Shown: piece by piece, positions 38,269 to 47,881 of the stretch | Position numbering within the stretch: position 1 is the first letter of the stretch | Layout: every line of letters starts with the position of its first letter | Origin: Enterobacter cloacae | Lineage (GTDB): Bacteria > Pseudomonadota > Gammaproteobacteria > Enterobacterales > Enterobacteriaceae | NCBI GenBank assembly: GCA_014169315.1 | Contig: AP022133.1 | Location: 1,550,001-1,614,000, forward strand | Direction: 5' to 3' | Length of the DNA: 64,000 bases | Program-made: the position numbers and the translations under genes | Notes under the pieces: generated by a model | Database searches by the model: none | What the model was told of the DNA's origin: nothing | Seen by the model: only the letters and a program-made list of their open reading frames with translations

Positions 38269-38931
38269 TTACGACGAAGGCTGTTGCTTCGCCCACTGTA
38301 AAAAGCGGGCCCGCGTATCGGGGTCGGCCTGCTGGAACCAGAATTTTAAACGTTGCTCCGTAAGCGTCTGGGACTGAGGAGGAATAACATCCAGCTCCGA
38401 TACCCCGGATAACAATGTACTGTCGTCTGCCATCATGGTTGCAAACTGGGGAAGAGAAGCGCGTTTACCAGCTTTGTTATAAATTTCCGTATCGGCTTCG
38501 TAATTTGTGTCCTTCGGTGATTTCGTTAACGCCAGAATATCCAGCTTGACCGGGATCGGCATCGAATCCCCATCCAGCAACTCAATGCGCGGTGAGGAAT
38601 CAAAGGCCGCAGACTCTTTTTCGGTTTCAAGGCGCGGCAGGTTAAAATTAACCTGGCTGATTCGCTGGGTGTTAAAGCTGACAATCAGCGGTGGGGAGAT
38701 GTACGTACTCTGTTCATGATTAGTAAGGCGGATCGTTTTTTCTACCCGAAATACCACCTGATGTGGCCCGTTATCAAGTTCGATGCTGTCTGCACCGCGC
38801 AGTAATGAACTGGAAACTTTTTTACCGTCCAGCACCAGCAGATCAATGTCGGTAGAAAGCCGCAGCGTGGTTGCAAAGACGCAAACCGGCATTACTAACG
38901 CAATCACAGCAGAGGCAATACCGATTTTCAT
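38269..38931 (-). CDS. csgI: Curli synthesis inhibitor CsgI (YccT)
   Basis: Periplasmic DUF2057-family protein; the E. coli and Salmonella homologue YccT/CsgI inhibits CsgA polymerisation and is induced by ethanolamine or cell-envelope cues. 220 residues with a signal peptide ([19 protein letters not shown]). The mature start [19 protein letters not shown] is typical. No curli (csg) genes lie in this window, so the role is taken from the family. Confidence 0.88.
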   Translation of the reverse strand: MKIGIASAVIALVMPVCVFATTLRLSTDIDLLVLDGKKVSSSLLRGADSIELDNGPHQVVFRVEKTIRLTNHEQSTYISPPLIVSFNTQRISQVNFNLPRLETEKESAAFDSSPRIELLDGDSMPIPVKLDILALTKSPKDTNYEADTEIYNKAGKRASLPQFATMMADDSTLLSGVSELDVIPPQSQTLTEQRLKFWFQQADPDTRARFLQWAKQQPSS

Positions 38932-39104
38932 AGGGTGCTCCTGTTGAAATTACTTTCATCGTAATAATGTATCTAAATTTTTCGATAATCATGTTTACTA
39001 ACATATAGACATATTCCACCGTTTTGCCCTCATACATCTGTGTGGGATGGATGGTTGAGATGTCCGGTTTGACGTACACTTTGAAAAAAGCCAGGAGAAA
39101 GACC

Positions 39105-39518
39105 ATGAAAGAGAACGATATTGCCGGGATTTTGACGTCTACGCGCACAATTGCGCTGGTGGGGGCGAGTGATAAACCCGATCGTCCAAGCTATCGGGTG
39201 ATGAAATACCTTCTCGATCAGGGCTACCATGTTATCCCTGTTTCGCCGAAAGTTGCCGGTAAAACGCTGCTGGGCCAGCCGGGATATGCCACGCTAAATG
39301 ACATACCGGAAAAAGTGGATATGGTGGATGTTTTCCGTAATTCCGAGGCTGCATGGGGCGTTGCCCAGGAGGCCATTGCCATTGGTGCAAAAACGCTGTG
39401 GATGCAACTGGGTGTCATTAACGAGCAGGCCGCGGTGCTGGCGCGTGAGGCTGGGCTGGCGGTGGTGATGGACCGATGCCCGGCGATTGAGATCCCCCGA
39501 CTGGGGCTGGCAAAATAA
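39105..39518 (+). CDS. yccU: YccU, CoA-binding-domain protein
   Basis: Small cytoplasmic protein with a Rossmann-type CoA-binding domain (CoA_binding_2 family); function unknown. From the ATG at 39105 (MKENDIAGIL) it has 137 residues as in E. coli. Family marks: IALVGASDKPDRPSYRVMKYL and VIPVSPK. The longer frame upstream has no support. It is divergent from csgI and convergent with hspQ. Confidence 0.92.
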   Translation: MKENDIAGILTSTRTIALVGASDKPDRPSYRVMKYLLDQGYHVIPVSPKVAGKTLLGQPGYATLNDIPEKVDMVDVFRNSEAAWGVAQEAIAIGAKTLWMQLGVINEQAAVLAREAGLAVVMDRCPAIEIPRLGLAK

Positions 39519-39522
39519 CAAT

Positions 39523-39550
39523 AAAAAAAGCCCGTTACCGGGCTTTTTTA
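39523..39550. terminator. Bidirectional terminator between yccU and hspQ
   Basis: AAAAAAAGCCCG-TTAC-CGGGCTTTTTT, a stem with A/T-runs on both sides, lies between the two convergent stops (39518 and 39556). Confidence 0.9.
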
Positions 39551-39555
39551 TACGC

Positions 39556-39873
39556 TTAGTTCCGCAGGCGAGGAGCCTGTAGCTGTTTACGGATAGTCTG
39601 AGCAAGTTCGTCCATCGTGGGTTGTTCCGGATGCTCATCCTGCAGTTCACCGCTCAGCTGCGCTTCGGCAAGATAGGTATGGACGGGTTGTCCATCATCG
39701 CCTTCCATGACCACATGGTACCAGGGCGCGGCGCGAAGCTCTGCGTCAACCGCCAGCTCATCCGCTGACGGTTCATCAAGGGAATACTCCGGGTCGATAT
39801 CCACGACCACACCCAAATATCCAAGCAAGGTGTGGCGGACCTGTTGGCCGATACCGAATTTGCTGGCAATCAT
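39556..39873 (-). CDS. hspQ: Heat shock protein HspQ
   Basis: Small heat-shock protein that binds hemimethylated DNA in E. coli and acts as a specificity enhancer of Lon in Yersinia. From the ATG at 39873 ([14 protein letters not shown]) it has 105 residues, the E. coli length; conserved [14 protein letters not shown] and [20 protein letters not shown] form the YccV-like domain. A possible sigma-32 promoter lies upstream. The neighbour upstream on the same strand is rlmI. Confidence 0.93.
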   Translation of the reverse strand: MIASKFGIGQQVRHTLLGYLGVVVDIDPEYSLDEPSADELAVDAELRAAPWYHVVMEGDDGQPVHTYLAEAQLSGELQDEHPEQPTMDELAQTIRKQLQAPRLRN

Positions 39874-39907
39874 AGTCACCTCCCGGGAAACATTACTTAC
39901 ACACTAT

Positions 39908-39933
39908 GTGTGGGCAATATTTCTCTTTTCAAG
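39908..39933 (-). promoter_or_regulatory. Possible sigma-32 promoter of hspQ
   Basis: On the minus strand CTTGAAA (39927-39933) matches the sigma-32 -35 element exactly, and GCCCACAC (39908-39915) is a partial match to the CCCCATNT -10 element, spacing 11. It lies 35 bp upstream of the start codon. The weak -10 makes this tentative. Confidence 0.4.
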
Positions 39934-41124
39934 TTACATGACGCGACAGGCAAACCCTTTCAGATACAGCCCTTCCGGGTAGGTAGCGATCACCGGATGA
40001 TCGGCGGCCTGACGGAACTGCTCTATAAATTGTACATCACGACCAGCATCTATTGCGGCATCGGCGATGATTTTCTGAAATAAATCTGTGGTCATCAGGC
40101 CAGAGCAGGAGAAGGTGAGCAACACGCCGCCCGGGTTCAGCAGCTGGATAGCCAGCATGTTGATGTCTTTATATCCACGGCACGCGCCCATCAGCTGGCT
40201 TTTGTTTTCCACAAATTTTGGTGGATCCATAACGATAACGTCGAATTTCTCTCCCTGATCGCGGTATTTGCGCAGCAGTTTGAAAACGTCATCGCGAATA
40301 AATTCAGCTTTGCTGAGATCCAGCTTGTTCAGCTCAACGTTCTGTTTCGCCACATCCAGTGCTTCCTGCGACGTATCCACGCTGACCACCTGACGGCAAC
40401 CGCCCATCAGGGCCGATACCGCAAAACCGCCAGTGTAGGAGAAGCAGTTCAGCACGCGTTTGTCGGCAACGTACTGGCGGGTCGCCAGGCGGCTGTCACG
40501 CTGATCGAGGTAATAGCCCGTTTTATGGCCACCCTGAATATCGACCAACAGCTTCATGCCGTGTTCTTCGATAGGCAGCAGGGCTGGCGGCACTTCGCCC
40601 GTCACTGGGCCCTGAGTCAGCTCCATTCCCTCTTTTTTACGCACGGCCACGTCACTGCGGTCGTAAATAGCGCATTCCGGGAACAGCGATTGCAGGGCGC
40701 TAATCAGCGCGGCACGCTGGTATTCTGCACCTGCGCTCAGGAGTTGCAGCACCAGGAAGTTGCCAAAGCGGTCAATGGTCACGCCAGGCAAGCCGTCGGA
40801 CTCACCGGCAATCAGGCGATAGCTGTCCAGACCGTCACGTTTTGCCAGCCATTCACGCCACTGCTGAGCTTGCTGCAGGCGGCGGACAAAGAAGTCGATG
40901 TCAATGGTTTCATCTTTATCGAACGTCCAGACGCGAGCGCGGATCTGGGACGCAGGTGAGTATGCGCCACGCGCTAACCATTTCCCCTGATGGTCAACGA
41001 TATCGATGGTTTCACCGAGGCTGGCTTTGCCTTCCATACGGGCAACCGCGCCGGAGAAGACCCAGGGATGGCGGCGCAGTAATGACTTCTCACGCCCTTT
41101 GGCTAACACTAAACGTACACTCAT
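39934..41124 (-). CDS. rlmI: 23S rRNA m5C1962 methyltransferase RlmI
   Basis: SAM-dependent methyltransferase that modifies C1962 of 23S rRNA. 396 residues as in E. coli. N-terminal PUA domain (about 1-75, [19 protein letters not shown]), a middle EEHD-like domain, and the catalytic Rossmann domain with [31 protein letters not shown] and [11 protein letters not shown]. It is divergent from the accessory ybcL-like gene that follows. Confidence 0.95.
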   Translation of the reverse strand: MSVRLVLAKGREKSLLRRHPWVFSGAVARMEGKASLGETIDIVDHQGKWLARGAYSPASQIRARVWTFDKDETIDIDFFVRRLQQAQQWREWLAKRDGLDSYRLIAGESDGLPGVTIDRFGNFLVLQLLSAGAEYQRAALISALQSLFPECAIYDRSDVAVRKKEGMELTQGPVTGEVPPALLPIEEHGMKLLVDIQGGHKTGYYLDQRDSRLATRQYVADKRVLNCFSYTGGFAVSALMGGCRQVVSVDTSQEALDVAKQNVELNKLDLSKAEFIRDDVFKLLRKYRDQGEKFDVIVMDPPKFVENKSQLMGACRGYKDINMLAIQLLNPGGVLLTFSCSGLMTTDLFQKIIADAAIDAGRDVQFIEQFRQAADHPVIATYPEGLYLKGFACRVM

Positions 41125-41298
41125 AATTTGCTATTCTGTCGATTCCAATGAAATGGCGCGTAGATTAGCACAGAAGGTAAGACGCAATCATCTGCGGATA
41201 CCTGTGAGCGTTTCGGCACAAAATAAAATCGCTTAGGCACACTACAAAATCGCAACGGGCTTTACATTGTTGCTTCCCGCTCACCAAAGGAAACACAA

Positions 41299-41856
41299 AT
41301 GAAAAAGCGCGTTGCAATAGCAGTAAGTGCCCTGACCATTATGAGTGTTAATGTTTCAGCCGCATCATCTTTCAGCATCAGTAGCCGGGATATTCCCGGC
41401 GGCCATCAATTAACGCAACATCAGGTTTTTGAGGGATTTGGCTGTCATGGAGGCAACGAATCTCCGCAACTTGAATGGAAAAATCCGCCATCAGGTACGA
41501 AAAGTTTTGCTATTACGGTATTTGATCCGGATGCGCCCACCGGAAGCGGTTGGTGGCACTGGACAGTGGTCAATATCCCGGTGCAAACGCTGAATCTTCC
41601 TGCGGGGGCAGGGAACCAGAATAACGAGAAATTACCTGCCGGGGCTGTGCAGGGACGGAATGATTTCGGTTATTCTGGATTTGGGGGGGCATGTCCACCT
41701 GAAGGAGACAAACCTCACCGTTACCAGTTTACCGTCTGGGCCCTGGATGCGGATAAACTCCCTGTCGATAAAAATGCCAGTGGTGCATTGGTCGGCTTTA
41801 TGCTTAACAGCCACGCCCTGGAAAAAGCACAATTAACCGCAACATATGGAAGATAA
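41299..41856 (+). CDS. YbhB/YbcL-family (PEBP) periplasmic protein
   Basis: Raf-kinase-inhibitor-like (phosphatidylethanolamine-binding protein) family; E. coli YbcL is periplasmic and the uropathogenic allele dampens neutrophil migration. 185 residues with a signal peptide (KKRVAIAVSALTIMSVNVSA). The ligand-pocket motifs SPQLEWKNPPSGTKSFAITVFDPDAP and WWHWTVVNIP are intact, as is GYSGFGGACPPEGDKPHRY. It resembles YbcL more than YbhB. It sits between rlmI and acyP, which are adjacent in E. coli, so it is accessory. Its end overlaps the next gene by 11 bp. Confidence 0.88.
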   Translation: MKKRVAIAVSALTIMSVNVSAASSFSISSRDIPGGHQLTQHQVFEGFGCHGGNESPQLEWKNPPSGTKSFAITVFDPDAPTGSGWWHWTVVNIPVQTLNLPAGAGNQNNEKLPAGAVQGRNDFGYSGFGGACPPEGDKPHRYQFTVWALDADKLPVDKNASGALVGFMLNSHALEKAQLTATYGR

Positions 41857-42655
41857 AGGTGGCACGGTGCAGGACTTTCATTTTCAACACAAACATTTGA
41901 CCGCTGGTGAGGTGAGTGCCAGAAAAATGCATCGTCTGCATCATGTAAAACTATTTTATCCGGCTATCTGCCATATTACGCATGGAAGCAAGGTCATTAT
42001 TCAGGACGAGAGCCGCAACGTTGCAACGTCCGATGAATTAATCATTATTCCGGCAAATACGCCAATGGAGATTATTAATCAGCCTGCGCAGGGATTATTT
42101 CATTCAGACCTGTTGATGTTGTCACCCGAGATCATCGCGGAATTTAAAACGCGTCATCTGAAATCCTGGCCGCGTACAACGCTAAACTCTTTATGTGCGC
42201 CGCTGAGCGAAGGGTTGGCCTTTATGTGGGATACCTTGCTGCACGCTGTGCGCCATGATTTACCGGAAGAGTTGCAAAAACATCAGGCTTTCGGCCTCTT
42301 GCTGGCGTTAATGCATGATGGCGTCGCAGGACCGCTTCTCATTGAGCGAAATGTTAACCTGACAGAGCAGGTGCGGCAGTTCATCATGCTGTCTCCCGGC
42401 AGGTCATGGACCGCACAGGATGTCGCCAGCCGCCTGGCATTAAGCGTGCCGACGTTACGCAGGCGATTACGCGAGGAATCGCAAAGTTTTCGGCAAATCG
42501 TGGAGGAGGTTCGGATGTCCGTAGCACTGTCGCAGTTGCAGTCTACCCGATTGCCCATCGGTGAAATCGCAATACAATGCGGGTATCTTTCCAGCTCCCG
42601 TTTTACTGCTCGTTTCCGACAGCATTACGGCTGTTTACCCAAAACGTTGCGTTAA
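41846..42655 (+). CDS. AraC-family transcriptional regulator (YbcM-like)
   Basis: 269 residues. The C-terminal 100 residues are an AraC/XylS double helix-turn-helix: helix 1 in WTAQDVASRLALSVPTLRRRLREE and helix 2 in IGEIAIQCGYLSSSRFTARFRQHYG. The N-terminal part (about 10-90) looks like a cupin-type sensor (HVKLFYPAICHITHGSKVIIQDE, IIPANTPMEI). It starts inside the end of the PEBP gene, so the two are translated together; the same ybcL-ybcM order occurs in E. coli prophage DLP12. A GTG at 41867 is an alternative start. Target unknown; control of its partner or of acid/envelope genes is only a guess. Confidence 0.86.
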   Translation: MEDKGGTVQDFHFQHKHLTAGEVSARKMHRLHHVKLFYPAICHITHGSKVIIQDESRNVATSDELIIIPANTPMEIINQPAQGLFHSDLLMLSPEIIAEFKTRHLKSWPRTTLNSLCAPLSEGLAFMWDTLLHAVRHDLPEELQKHQAFGLLLALMHDGVAGPLLIERNVNLTEQVRQFIMLSPGRSWTAQDVASRLALSVPTLRRRLREESQSFRQIVEEVRMSVALSQLQSTRLPIGEIAIQCGYLSSSRFTARFRQHYGCLPKTLR

Positions 42656-42734
42656 TAATGTCCGCACGTGGCTTGTGAGAGAGTAACGGTTGAGTACTAA
42701 GCTTACTTAAGCTATCAGATTTGAGGTACTTATA

Positions 42735-43025
42735 ATGGAAAAAGATCCTTGTCATTGTGTCAGATGTTGGGTTCACGGCAACGTCCAGGGCGTCGGTTTC
42801 CGCTACAGCACGCAGCGTGAGGCGGTTCAGCTTGGGCTCACGGGGTACGCTCGTAATATGGATGACGGCAGCGTGGAGGTGGTCGCCTGTGGTGAAGCGG
42901 AGCAGCTTGAGAAGCTGGTGGCGTGGCTGAAAGCGGGCGGGCCGCGTAGCGCACGGGTTGATAAGGTGTTAACCGAACCGTATCAACCCGGCAGGGAATA
43001 CGTCAACTTTGGTATTCGCTATTAA
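42735..43025 (+). CDS. acyP: Acylphosphatase
   Basis: Hydrolyses acyl phosphates. 96 residues, slightly longer than the E. coli protein (92) through extra N-terminal residues (MEKDPCHCV). The active-site loop VQGVGFRY with the catalytic Arg, and the Asn in [13 protein letters not shown], are intact. It is convergent with tusE; both stops share a 4-bp TTAA. No link to the accessory genes beside it. Confidence 0.94.
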   Translation: MEKDPCHCVRCWVHGNVQGVGFRYSTQREAVQLGLTGYARNMDDGSVEVVACGEAEQLEKLVAWLKAGGPRSARVDKVLTEPYQPGREYVNFGIRY

Positions 43026-43351
43026 ATGCATTTCACCGGTTTTGGCAGGCCGGCGATTTTGGTCGCCTGTTTTGCCGGGCCTTTTGGGAACAAACGATAC
43101 AGGTAGCGGCTGTTGCCTTTCTCTTCACCAAATTTGTTCGCCATCGCCTTGACCAGCATGCGGATAGCCGGAGAGGTGTTGAATTCAAGATAGAATTCAC
43201 GAACGAAACGCACCACTTCCCAGTGTTCAGGGGAAAGGGTAATGCCTTCGTTTTCCGCAATTTTCTCCGCCAGCGGTTCGCTCCACTGGCTGCTCTCTTT
43301 CAGATAACCGTCGTTATCCGTCTCAATTTCCTGACCTGCAAAAATGAACAT
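43022..43351 (-). CDS. tusE: Sulfurtransferase TusE
   Basis: Last protein of the TusABCDE sulfur relay; it accepts persulfide from TusD and passes sulfur to MnmA for 2-thiolation of tRNA wobble uridine. From the ATG at 43351 ([17 protein letters not shown]) it has 109 residues as in E. coli. The sulfur-carrying cysteine is the penultimate residue (KPVKCI). DsrC-like fold ([25 protein letters not shown]). The longer frame upstream enters the LuxR gene and is not used. Confidence 0.95.
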   Translation of the reverse strand: MFIFAGQEIETDNDGYLKESSQWSEPLAEKIAENEGITLSPEHWEVVRFVREFYLEFNTSPAIRMLVKAMANKFGEEKGNSRYLYRLFPKGPAKQATKIAGLPKPVKCI

Positions 43352-43419
43352 AATCTTCTGTCGTGTGAAAATAATCGGCAGCAGTGTAGCAAAAAAGCGC
43401 CGTGAGCATAAACCGCGAC

Positions 43420-43971
43420 CTACAGGAGCAGCTGCAGCAGGTTGTTGGCATTGAGTTTCTTCAGGGCATTGCATTTATGCGTTGAAACCTGTTTTTCGGA
43501 CATGTGCGTCACGATGGCAATATGGCGCACGGTCAGCCCGGTGAGCATTAAATCAAGCACGTTGAATTCGATACCGGTCAGGCAGCAGTCAAGGCTGCGG
43601 ACGCGGCGAGGTTCTTTTGCCAGCAAATATGCTGCATCCGCAACGGAGATCCGGTCATCAATGATGTAAATCACTAACGTGCTGAAGCGTTTGCGCAGAT
43701 GCGTGGCTAGCGCCCAGCCTTTTTCGTTACAGACCAGATAAAGACTGCCTTGCCAGCGAACAGCTTCCAGCCGGAGCAAAATATTAATCAACGCCTGATG
43801 TGTTCCCGCAACGGAAAAACGACAGCGAATAACCAGAACACGTCTGTTTAGCAGTCCAGGCTGCCATTGCACGGAGTCGCTTTGCACCTGTCGTGGAACG
43901 CCCCGGCGCAGCAGCGCATAGCGCAGTCCTTCGGCATAAAATCGGTTATTGTCGAGAATGGCGTAACTCAC
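43420..43971 (-). CDS. LuxR-family transcriptional regulator at the end of the fimbrial operon
   Basis: 183 residues from the GTG at 43971 (ribosome site TGAGGT just upstream). The C-terminal about 60 residues form a LuxR/FixJ helix-turn-helix: [42 protein letters not shown]. The N-terminal about 120 residues resemble a degenerate receiver-like domain ([19 protein letters not shown]); I see no clear phospho-acceptor Asp pair. It begins 10 bp after the tip adhesin stop, so it is the last gene of the operon and probably an autoregulator of the fimbriae. Related proteins (for example MrkI- or EcpR-like regulators) are found with other pili. Function inferred from context. Confidence 0.82.
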   Translation of the reverse strand: MSYAILDNNRFYAEGLRYALLRRGVPRQVQSDSVQWQPGLLNRRVLVIRCRFSVAGTHQALINILLRLEAVRWQGSLYLVCNEKGWALATHLRKRFSTLVIYIIDDRISVADAAYLLAKEPRRVRSLDCCLTGIEFNVLDLMLTGLTVRHIAIVTHMSEKQVSTHKCNALKKLNANNLLQLLL

Positions 43972-43981
43972 GGTGACCTCA

Positions 43982-45139
43982 TTATAACGTACTGGGTGTA
44001 TAGATAACGCGCAGCGTGCCGGTGTAGTCGCCCGCATTTTTGCTGCTGGCGGCAAATGAAGGCGTTTTCAATATGATAGGCGCGGGGATGCAAAGCACGC
44101 TTTCGCGACCGCCGGGCAGCACAACCTGACGCAGATACTGCGGATCGTTCGTGCCTTGCCACACCAGCGTTTTGCCGTTTGCAATGGTTTCTGTTGCGCC
44201 GGTGATCGGATTGGTCACAAGAACCTGATAATCAAGACGATCGCGCGGATCGGTCTGGCTTCCCCCCCGGCGTCGGATTGAAAATGCCCCTTCGGTTCGC
44301 CCTGTTGCAGTGAGCCCATCGTCCTCAAACCGCAGGTATGCGCGGGTGCTGGCGCTGTTATTGCCGTCATACAGACACATGTCCACTGTGCTTTCACCCT
44401 GGATCTCACTCCCGCCGGGCCGCCCCGGAAAGTTGGTCAGGTTGAGGTTAACAATGGGCGTCGAGTGCGGAAATGCAGGCAGATAAATCTGCTGATTGCC
44501 CGGATCGACCACCTCGATACGCACCGTCGCCTGCCAGCTGGCGAGGGTTAGATAGCCTGGACATCCGACATCCACGTCATTAAAGTTCCCGCCGCAGTTG
44601 CCACCTCCCCACTGACGCAGGTTCTGCTTCAGCGTGGCGGTCCAGATGCCAGGCAGGGTGAGCTTATCCAGTTCGCTTCTCACGATGTAATAATCAAAGT
44701 AGGGCTCCCTGTTCCATGCGGCGATATCGCCCGTTCCCCCCGTGACAAAGCTGGCAAAGGTAAAGACTTTACTGTTGATAAACATGTAGTGTTCGCCGTA
44801 CACCTTGATATCCACTGTTTTTTTGGTGAGCGCATGCGTAAATCGCAGCGTAATGGGATAAGGGGCGGCCGGGTTCGCCGAGAACCATACCGGGGCGGTC
44901 ATACAGGCACCGTTTGTGGGGTCGGTGCGGGATAAGCAGGTCAGGGTATTGCGGCCCCATTTTTGCGGATCGGCGGTGTCGTAGCCGCTCGGCTCATGTA
45001 CCCAGATGTCAAAACGTGCAGGCGGCGACGAGCGATCGTAGCTTATCTCTGCGCTGGTGTTTCTTCCTGCAGGGGCACCCGCCAGCGTCTGGCCGGTCCA
45101 CAGGCTTAAGAACAGTAAAATAAAGAGGCACTTATTCAC
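43982..45139 (-). CDS. Alpha-fimbrial (CfaE/CooD/CblD-family) tip adhesin
   Basis: Predicted minor subunit at the fimbrial tip that binds the host receptor and starts assembly. 385 residues, GTG start at 45139, 20-residue signal peptide (NKCLFILLFLSLWTGQTLA). The size (about 360 mature) and place after the usher match CooD/CfaE. The N-terminal part would be the adhesin domain with several cysteines (NTLTCLSRTDPTNGACMTAP, GGNCGGNFNDVDVGCPG); the C-terminal part would be the pilin domain, ending GDYTGTLRVIYTPSTL. It starts 2 bp after the usher stop. Receptor unknown. Confidence 0.82.
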   Translation of the reverse strand: MNKCLFILLFLSLWTGQTLAGAPAGRNTSAEISYDRSSPPARFDIWVHEPSGYDTADPQKWGRNTLTCLSRTDPTNGACMTAPVWFSANPAAPYPITLRFTHALTKKTVDIKVYGEHYMFINSKVFTFASFVTGGTGDIAAWNREPYFDYYIVRSELDKLTLPGIWTATLKQNLRQWGGGNCGGNFNDVDVGCPGYLTLASWQATVRIEVVDPGNQQIYLPAFPHSTPIVNLNLTNFPGRPGGSEIQGESTVDMCLYDGNNSASTRAYLRFEDDGLTATGRTEGAFSIRRRGGSQTDPRDRLDYQVLVTNPITGATETIANGKTLVWQGTNDPQYLRQVVLPGGRESVLCIPAPIILKTPSFAASSKNAGDYTGTLRVIYTPSTL

Positions 45140-45140
45140 A

Positions 45141-47858
45141 TCATTTCCCTTTGGTAAAGTTCTCTGCGTTCATTGCGGTTGGGCCAGTCGGCACCGAACG
45201 TCCGGCGAGCATCAGCTGCGCCTGTTGCTGGACGGCATCCGGCAGGGCAGAGAAGGTTAATTCCCGACAGGGGATGGATCCGACATAACGCACCACGTCG
45301 CGCATACTTTTCACGTTCAGCTCGCACTGATAAAACTGCTGCTGACGCACCAGGTAAAGGTTATGCAGCAGAGCATCGCTGTGGGCGCTAAACCCACCGT
45401 TGCCGAGATCGCTCCAGCCGTTCACATTCAGCGGCACGCCGCCTATAAACGGAGAATGACGCTCGTCGGTGAGTTGGCCGAGCCAGGTGTAGCTCGCGGT
45501 CGTTTGAACGTCCCGACGGAGTATTTTGCCCGGCACCATAAAGAGTGTTCGGCTGCCTGACCCCTGGGTGATTTCACTGCTGACGCCCTGGGAGACATTC
45601 AGCGATTCGTTAATTGTCAGCGTGGTCTGCTGATATCCCGGCACCGCGAAGAGGGCGCGGCTGTTTGCCGGAATATCCGCGCTACCGCTGTTATCCAGCG
45701 ACACGGCGACGCGAGGATCCTGTGAATCTTCGGGCGTGGCGACCCGCACGGCGATGGCAGACGCAGGGCGTCCGTCGCTCCAGCGGCCAAGCCACAGGCC
45801 TGAACGCGACAGGGCGAGGGTGGAGTTGTAATTACCGCTGCTGCTCAGCGTATGTCGTTGATCCTGACGATCCCAGGCGTCGCTCATCGTCAGGCTCCCG
45901 TTGCCGTATCGTCCACCCTGGCGCGTATAGGCTGAGGTGTTGAGCGAATCTCCGTTAATGCCCGAGGCGCTCAGACCATACTCATTCTCGCCGCGTGCGT
46001 CGGTATACCAGTTATGCGCCACGTTATAGCTCAGCTGATTTTTTTCCCGCTGCTGGTGCTGCCAGGTTGCGCCCAGAGAGGTATAGCTTGAGGCATCGCC
46101 TTGACGGTTATGCGCCAGCGAAACACTCACGCTCAGGTAGCCGCCTGTATCCTTGCCTTCGCGGGAGTCATCCTGGCGCATGAACAGGTTAATGCTGCTG
46201 TTGATGTTCAGGCTGCGGGCGCTAAACGCATTGCTCAGACCAGCCTGCCAGGCCCGCGTGCGGGAGCGGGCCATATAGACAGACTCCCACGGCAAACCGG
46301 CGTCGTGGCGATCGTCATTATCCGGCAGCTCCCGGCGTGAAACGTGACGTCCTTCATTGCGGTTATCCGAATACCCAAGGCTGGCATACCAGGCACCGAC
46401 AGGGGCGGAGAGCATCACCGAGAGGCTGCGATAACAGCCGTTTACCGCGTCGAATCCTGTGCTGCGGGTATTACAATTGTCCGCCGATAACGCATTGCGA
46501 TAGACGCTCAGTGAAAATCCGTCGTTGTAGCTGATTTGCTGAATATTGCCGCGCTGACCTTCGCTGCCGTAGAGGCCGCTAAACCGGGTGCTCAATACAC
46601 CGTCAATGGGGCCGGTATTGAAGCCACGGCTCCAGTCCAGGGCGTTTTCAATAAAGCGCTGCTTTTTCATCATTGTTGCGCCACTGGTCAGTGCCAGCGT
46701 CGGTGTGACGGGCAGGCGTACACCCGCCTGTGCAACTGCGCGGCGTTGTTCGTGTGAGTCGTTATTGTCCGTTTCTCCCGCTTGCATGAACCACTCGACG
46801 CGGTCAAATGGCGTAATACCCGTTCGGGTAAACGGAACCTGTTCGGTGCGCGTCAGCCGGTTATTTTCATAGACTGACAGCGTCACGGTATAACTCCCGT
46901 CCGGGAACGAGCGGGTATCCAGGTTTTGCGCCCCGGCATTGAGATAAAAACTGGCCAGCAGCTCATTGCCCCGGCGTGCGTCGATGCGGGCATCATGAGA
47001 AAGCAGAACGGTGATCGGCGTTCCCTTCGACTGCTGAACCGGATTGATCCATGCTCTCGTTGAGCCCGTGCGCAGGCCGCGAATTTTCCCCAGTGGAAGC
47101 TGGCTGAGCGTGATATTTCCCCCGGCATTGCTGAACAGGTCACGGGTATCCATCGCGCCGAACTGCACATAATATTGACGCAGTAAATCCTGACGGAACC
47201 AGGCGTTATTGACGGTCATTTCCTGCTGTTGCTCGTGGCGTGAACGTTGACCCAGCCAGGTCCAGTCCAGATTCAGGTAGCCATCCTGGGTAACGGCCAG
47301 TGCGCCATTGCCCTGAACCGTTGCCGACTGGTAATCCCGGTCGGCGACAAAATTGATATTTTGCTGATGAATCAACGCATTTTCTGTACCCTGCGTGGGC
47401 TGATACCACTGGTTTTCCGCTGTCGGTTTAGGCAGGAATTTCTTGTCCAAAAACAGGCTGATACGGGCATTGTTTTCGTCATAAATAATGGCCGCGTGTT
47501 GAGTGTCAATATAATCGCATCCCGTTGCTGAGCTGTTGCTGCTGCAGGCCAGGTTGCCGTTACGGGCAAGCGGAACGGCCAGTGCGGCAGAGACAGTGGC
47601 AATCAGGGAAGGGTTGTCATTAAACTGGCGCTTGATGGCCGCGACTACGGTTTCTGGCGCGATGAAGCTCACCGTTTCAAGATTGATATCCGTTTCAAAA
47701 AGGCCAAGCGACTCGCCGTATAGGTTGACTTCTGTCCAAAGGCGCTGTGTTTTCGCGAGGTCTTCAAACCCTGCCGGAACGGCCATCTCAGCGCAGGCGA
47801 GTTGGATAGATGCGGGTAACAAAGCAACTAAGAGGAGAGTATTTCTGTGAAACGCCAT
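45141..47858 (-). CDS. Alpha-fimbrial outer-membrane usher (CooC/CfaC-like)
   Basis: Outer-membrane channel that exports and assembles the fimbrial subunits. 905 residues from the ATG at 47858 (ribosome site GAGG 8 bases upstream), with signal peptide AFHRNTLLLVALLPASIQLACA. Size and features (N-terminal domain about 25-180, central barrel about 200-720 rich in alternating aromatic residues, a domain from about 730, and the C-terminal cysteine pair in FYQCEL and SIPCREL) fit the CS1-type usher group rather than the classical FimD group. It lies between the major pilin and the tip adhesin, as in cooBACD. Confidence 0.86.
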   Translation of the reverse strand: MAFHRNTLLLVALLPASIQLACAEMAVPAGFEDLAKTQRLWTEVNLYGESLGLFETDINLETVSFIAPETVVAAIKRQFNDNPSLIATVSAALAVPLARNGNLACSSNSSATGCDYIDTQHAAIIYDENNARISLFLDKKFLPKPTAENQWYQPTQGTENALIHQQNINFVADRDYQSATVQGNGALAVTQDGYLNLDWTWLGQRSRHEQQQEMTVNNAWFRQDLLRQYYVQFGAMDTRDLFSNAGGNITLSQLPLGKIRGLRTGSTRAWINPVQQSKGTPITVLLSHDARIDARRGNELLASFYLNAGAQNLDTRSFPDGSYTVTLSVYENNRLTRTEQVPFTRTGITPFDRVEWFMQAGETDNNDSHEQRRAVAQAGVRLPVTPTLALTSGATMMKKQRFIENALDWSRGFNTGPIDGVLSTRFSGLYGSEGQRGNIQQISYNDGFSLSVYRNALSADNCNTRSTGFDAVNGCYRSLSVMLSAPVGAWYASLGYSDNRNEGRHVSRRELPDNDDRHDAGLPWESVYMARSRTRAWQAGLSNAFSARSLNINSSINLFMRQDDSREGKDTGGYLSVSVSLAHNRQGDASSYTSLGATWQHQQREKNQLSYNVAHNWYTDARGENEYGLSASGINGDSLNTSAYTRQGGRYGNGSLTMSDAWDRQDQRHTLSSSGNYNSTLALSRSGLWLGRWSDGRPASAIAVRVATPEDSQDPRVAVSLDNSGSADIPANSRALFAVPGYQQTTLTINESLNVSQGVSSEITQGSGSRTLFMVPGKILRRDVQTTASYTWLGQLTDERHSPFIGGVPLNVNGWSDLGNGGFSAHSDALLHNLYLVRQQQFYQCELNVKSMRDVVRYVGSIPCRELTFSALPDAVQQQAQLMLAGRSVPTGPTAMNAENFTKGK

Positions 47859-47881
47859 GAACAAGCCTCGACATCATCCTG

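Noticed and set aside
41299..42655. Prophage remnant around the ybcL/ybcM-like pair
   Set aside because: No integrase, lysis, or structural phage genes and no attachment repeats are visible; only the two genes are shared with DLP12.
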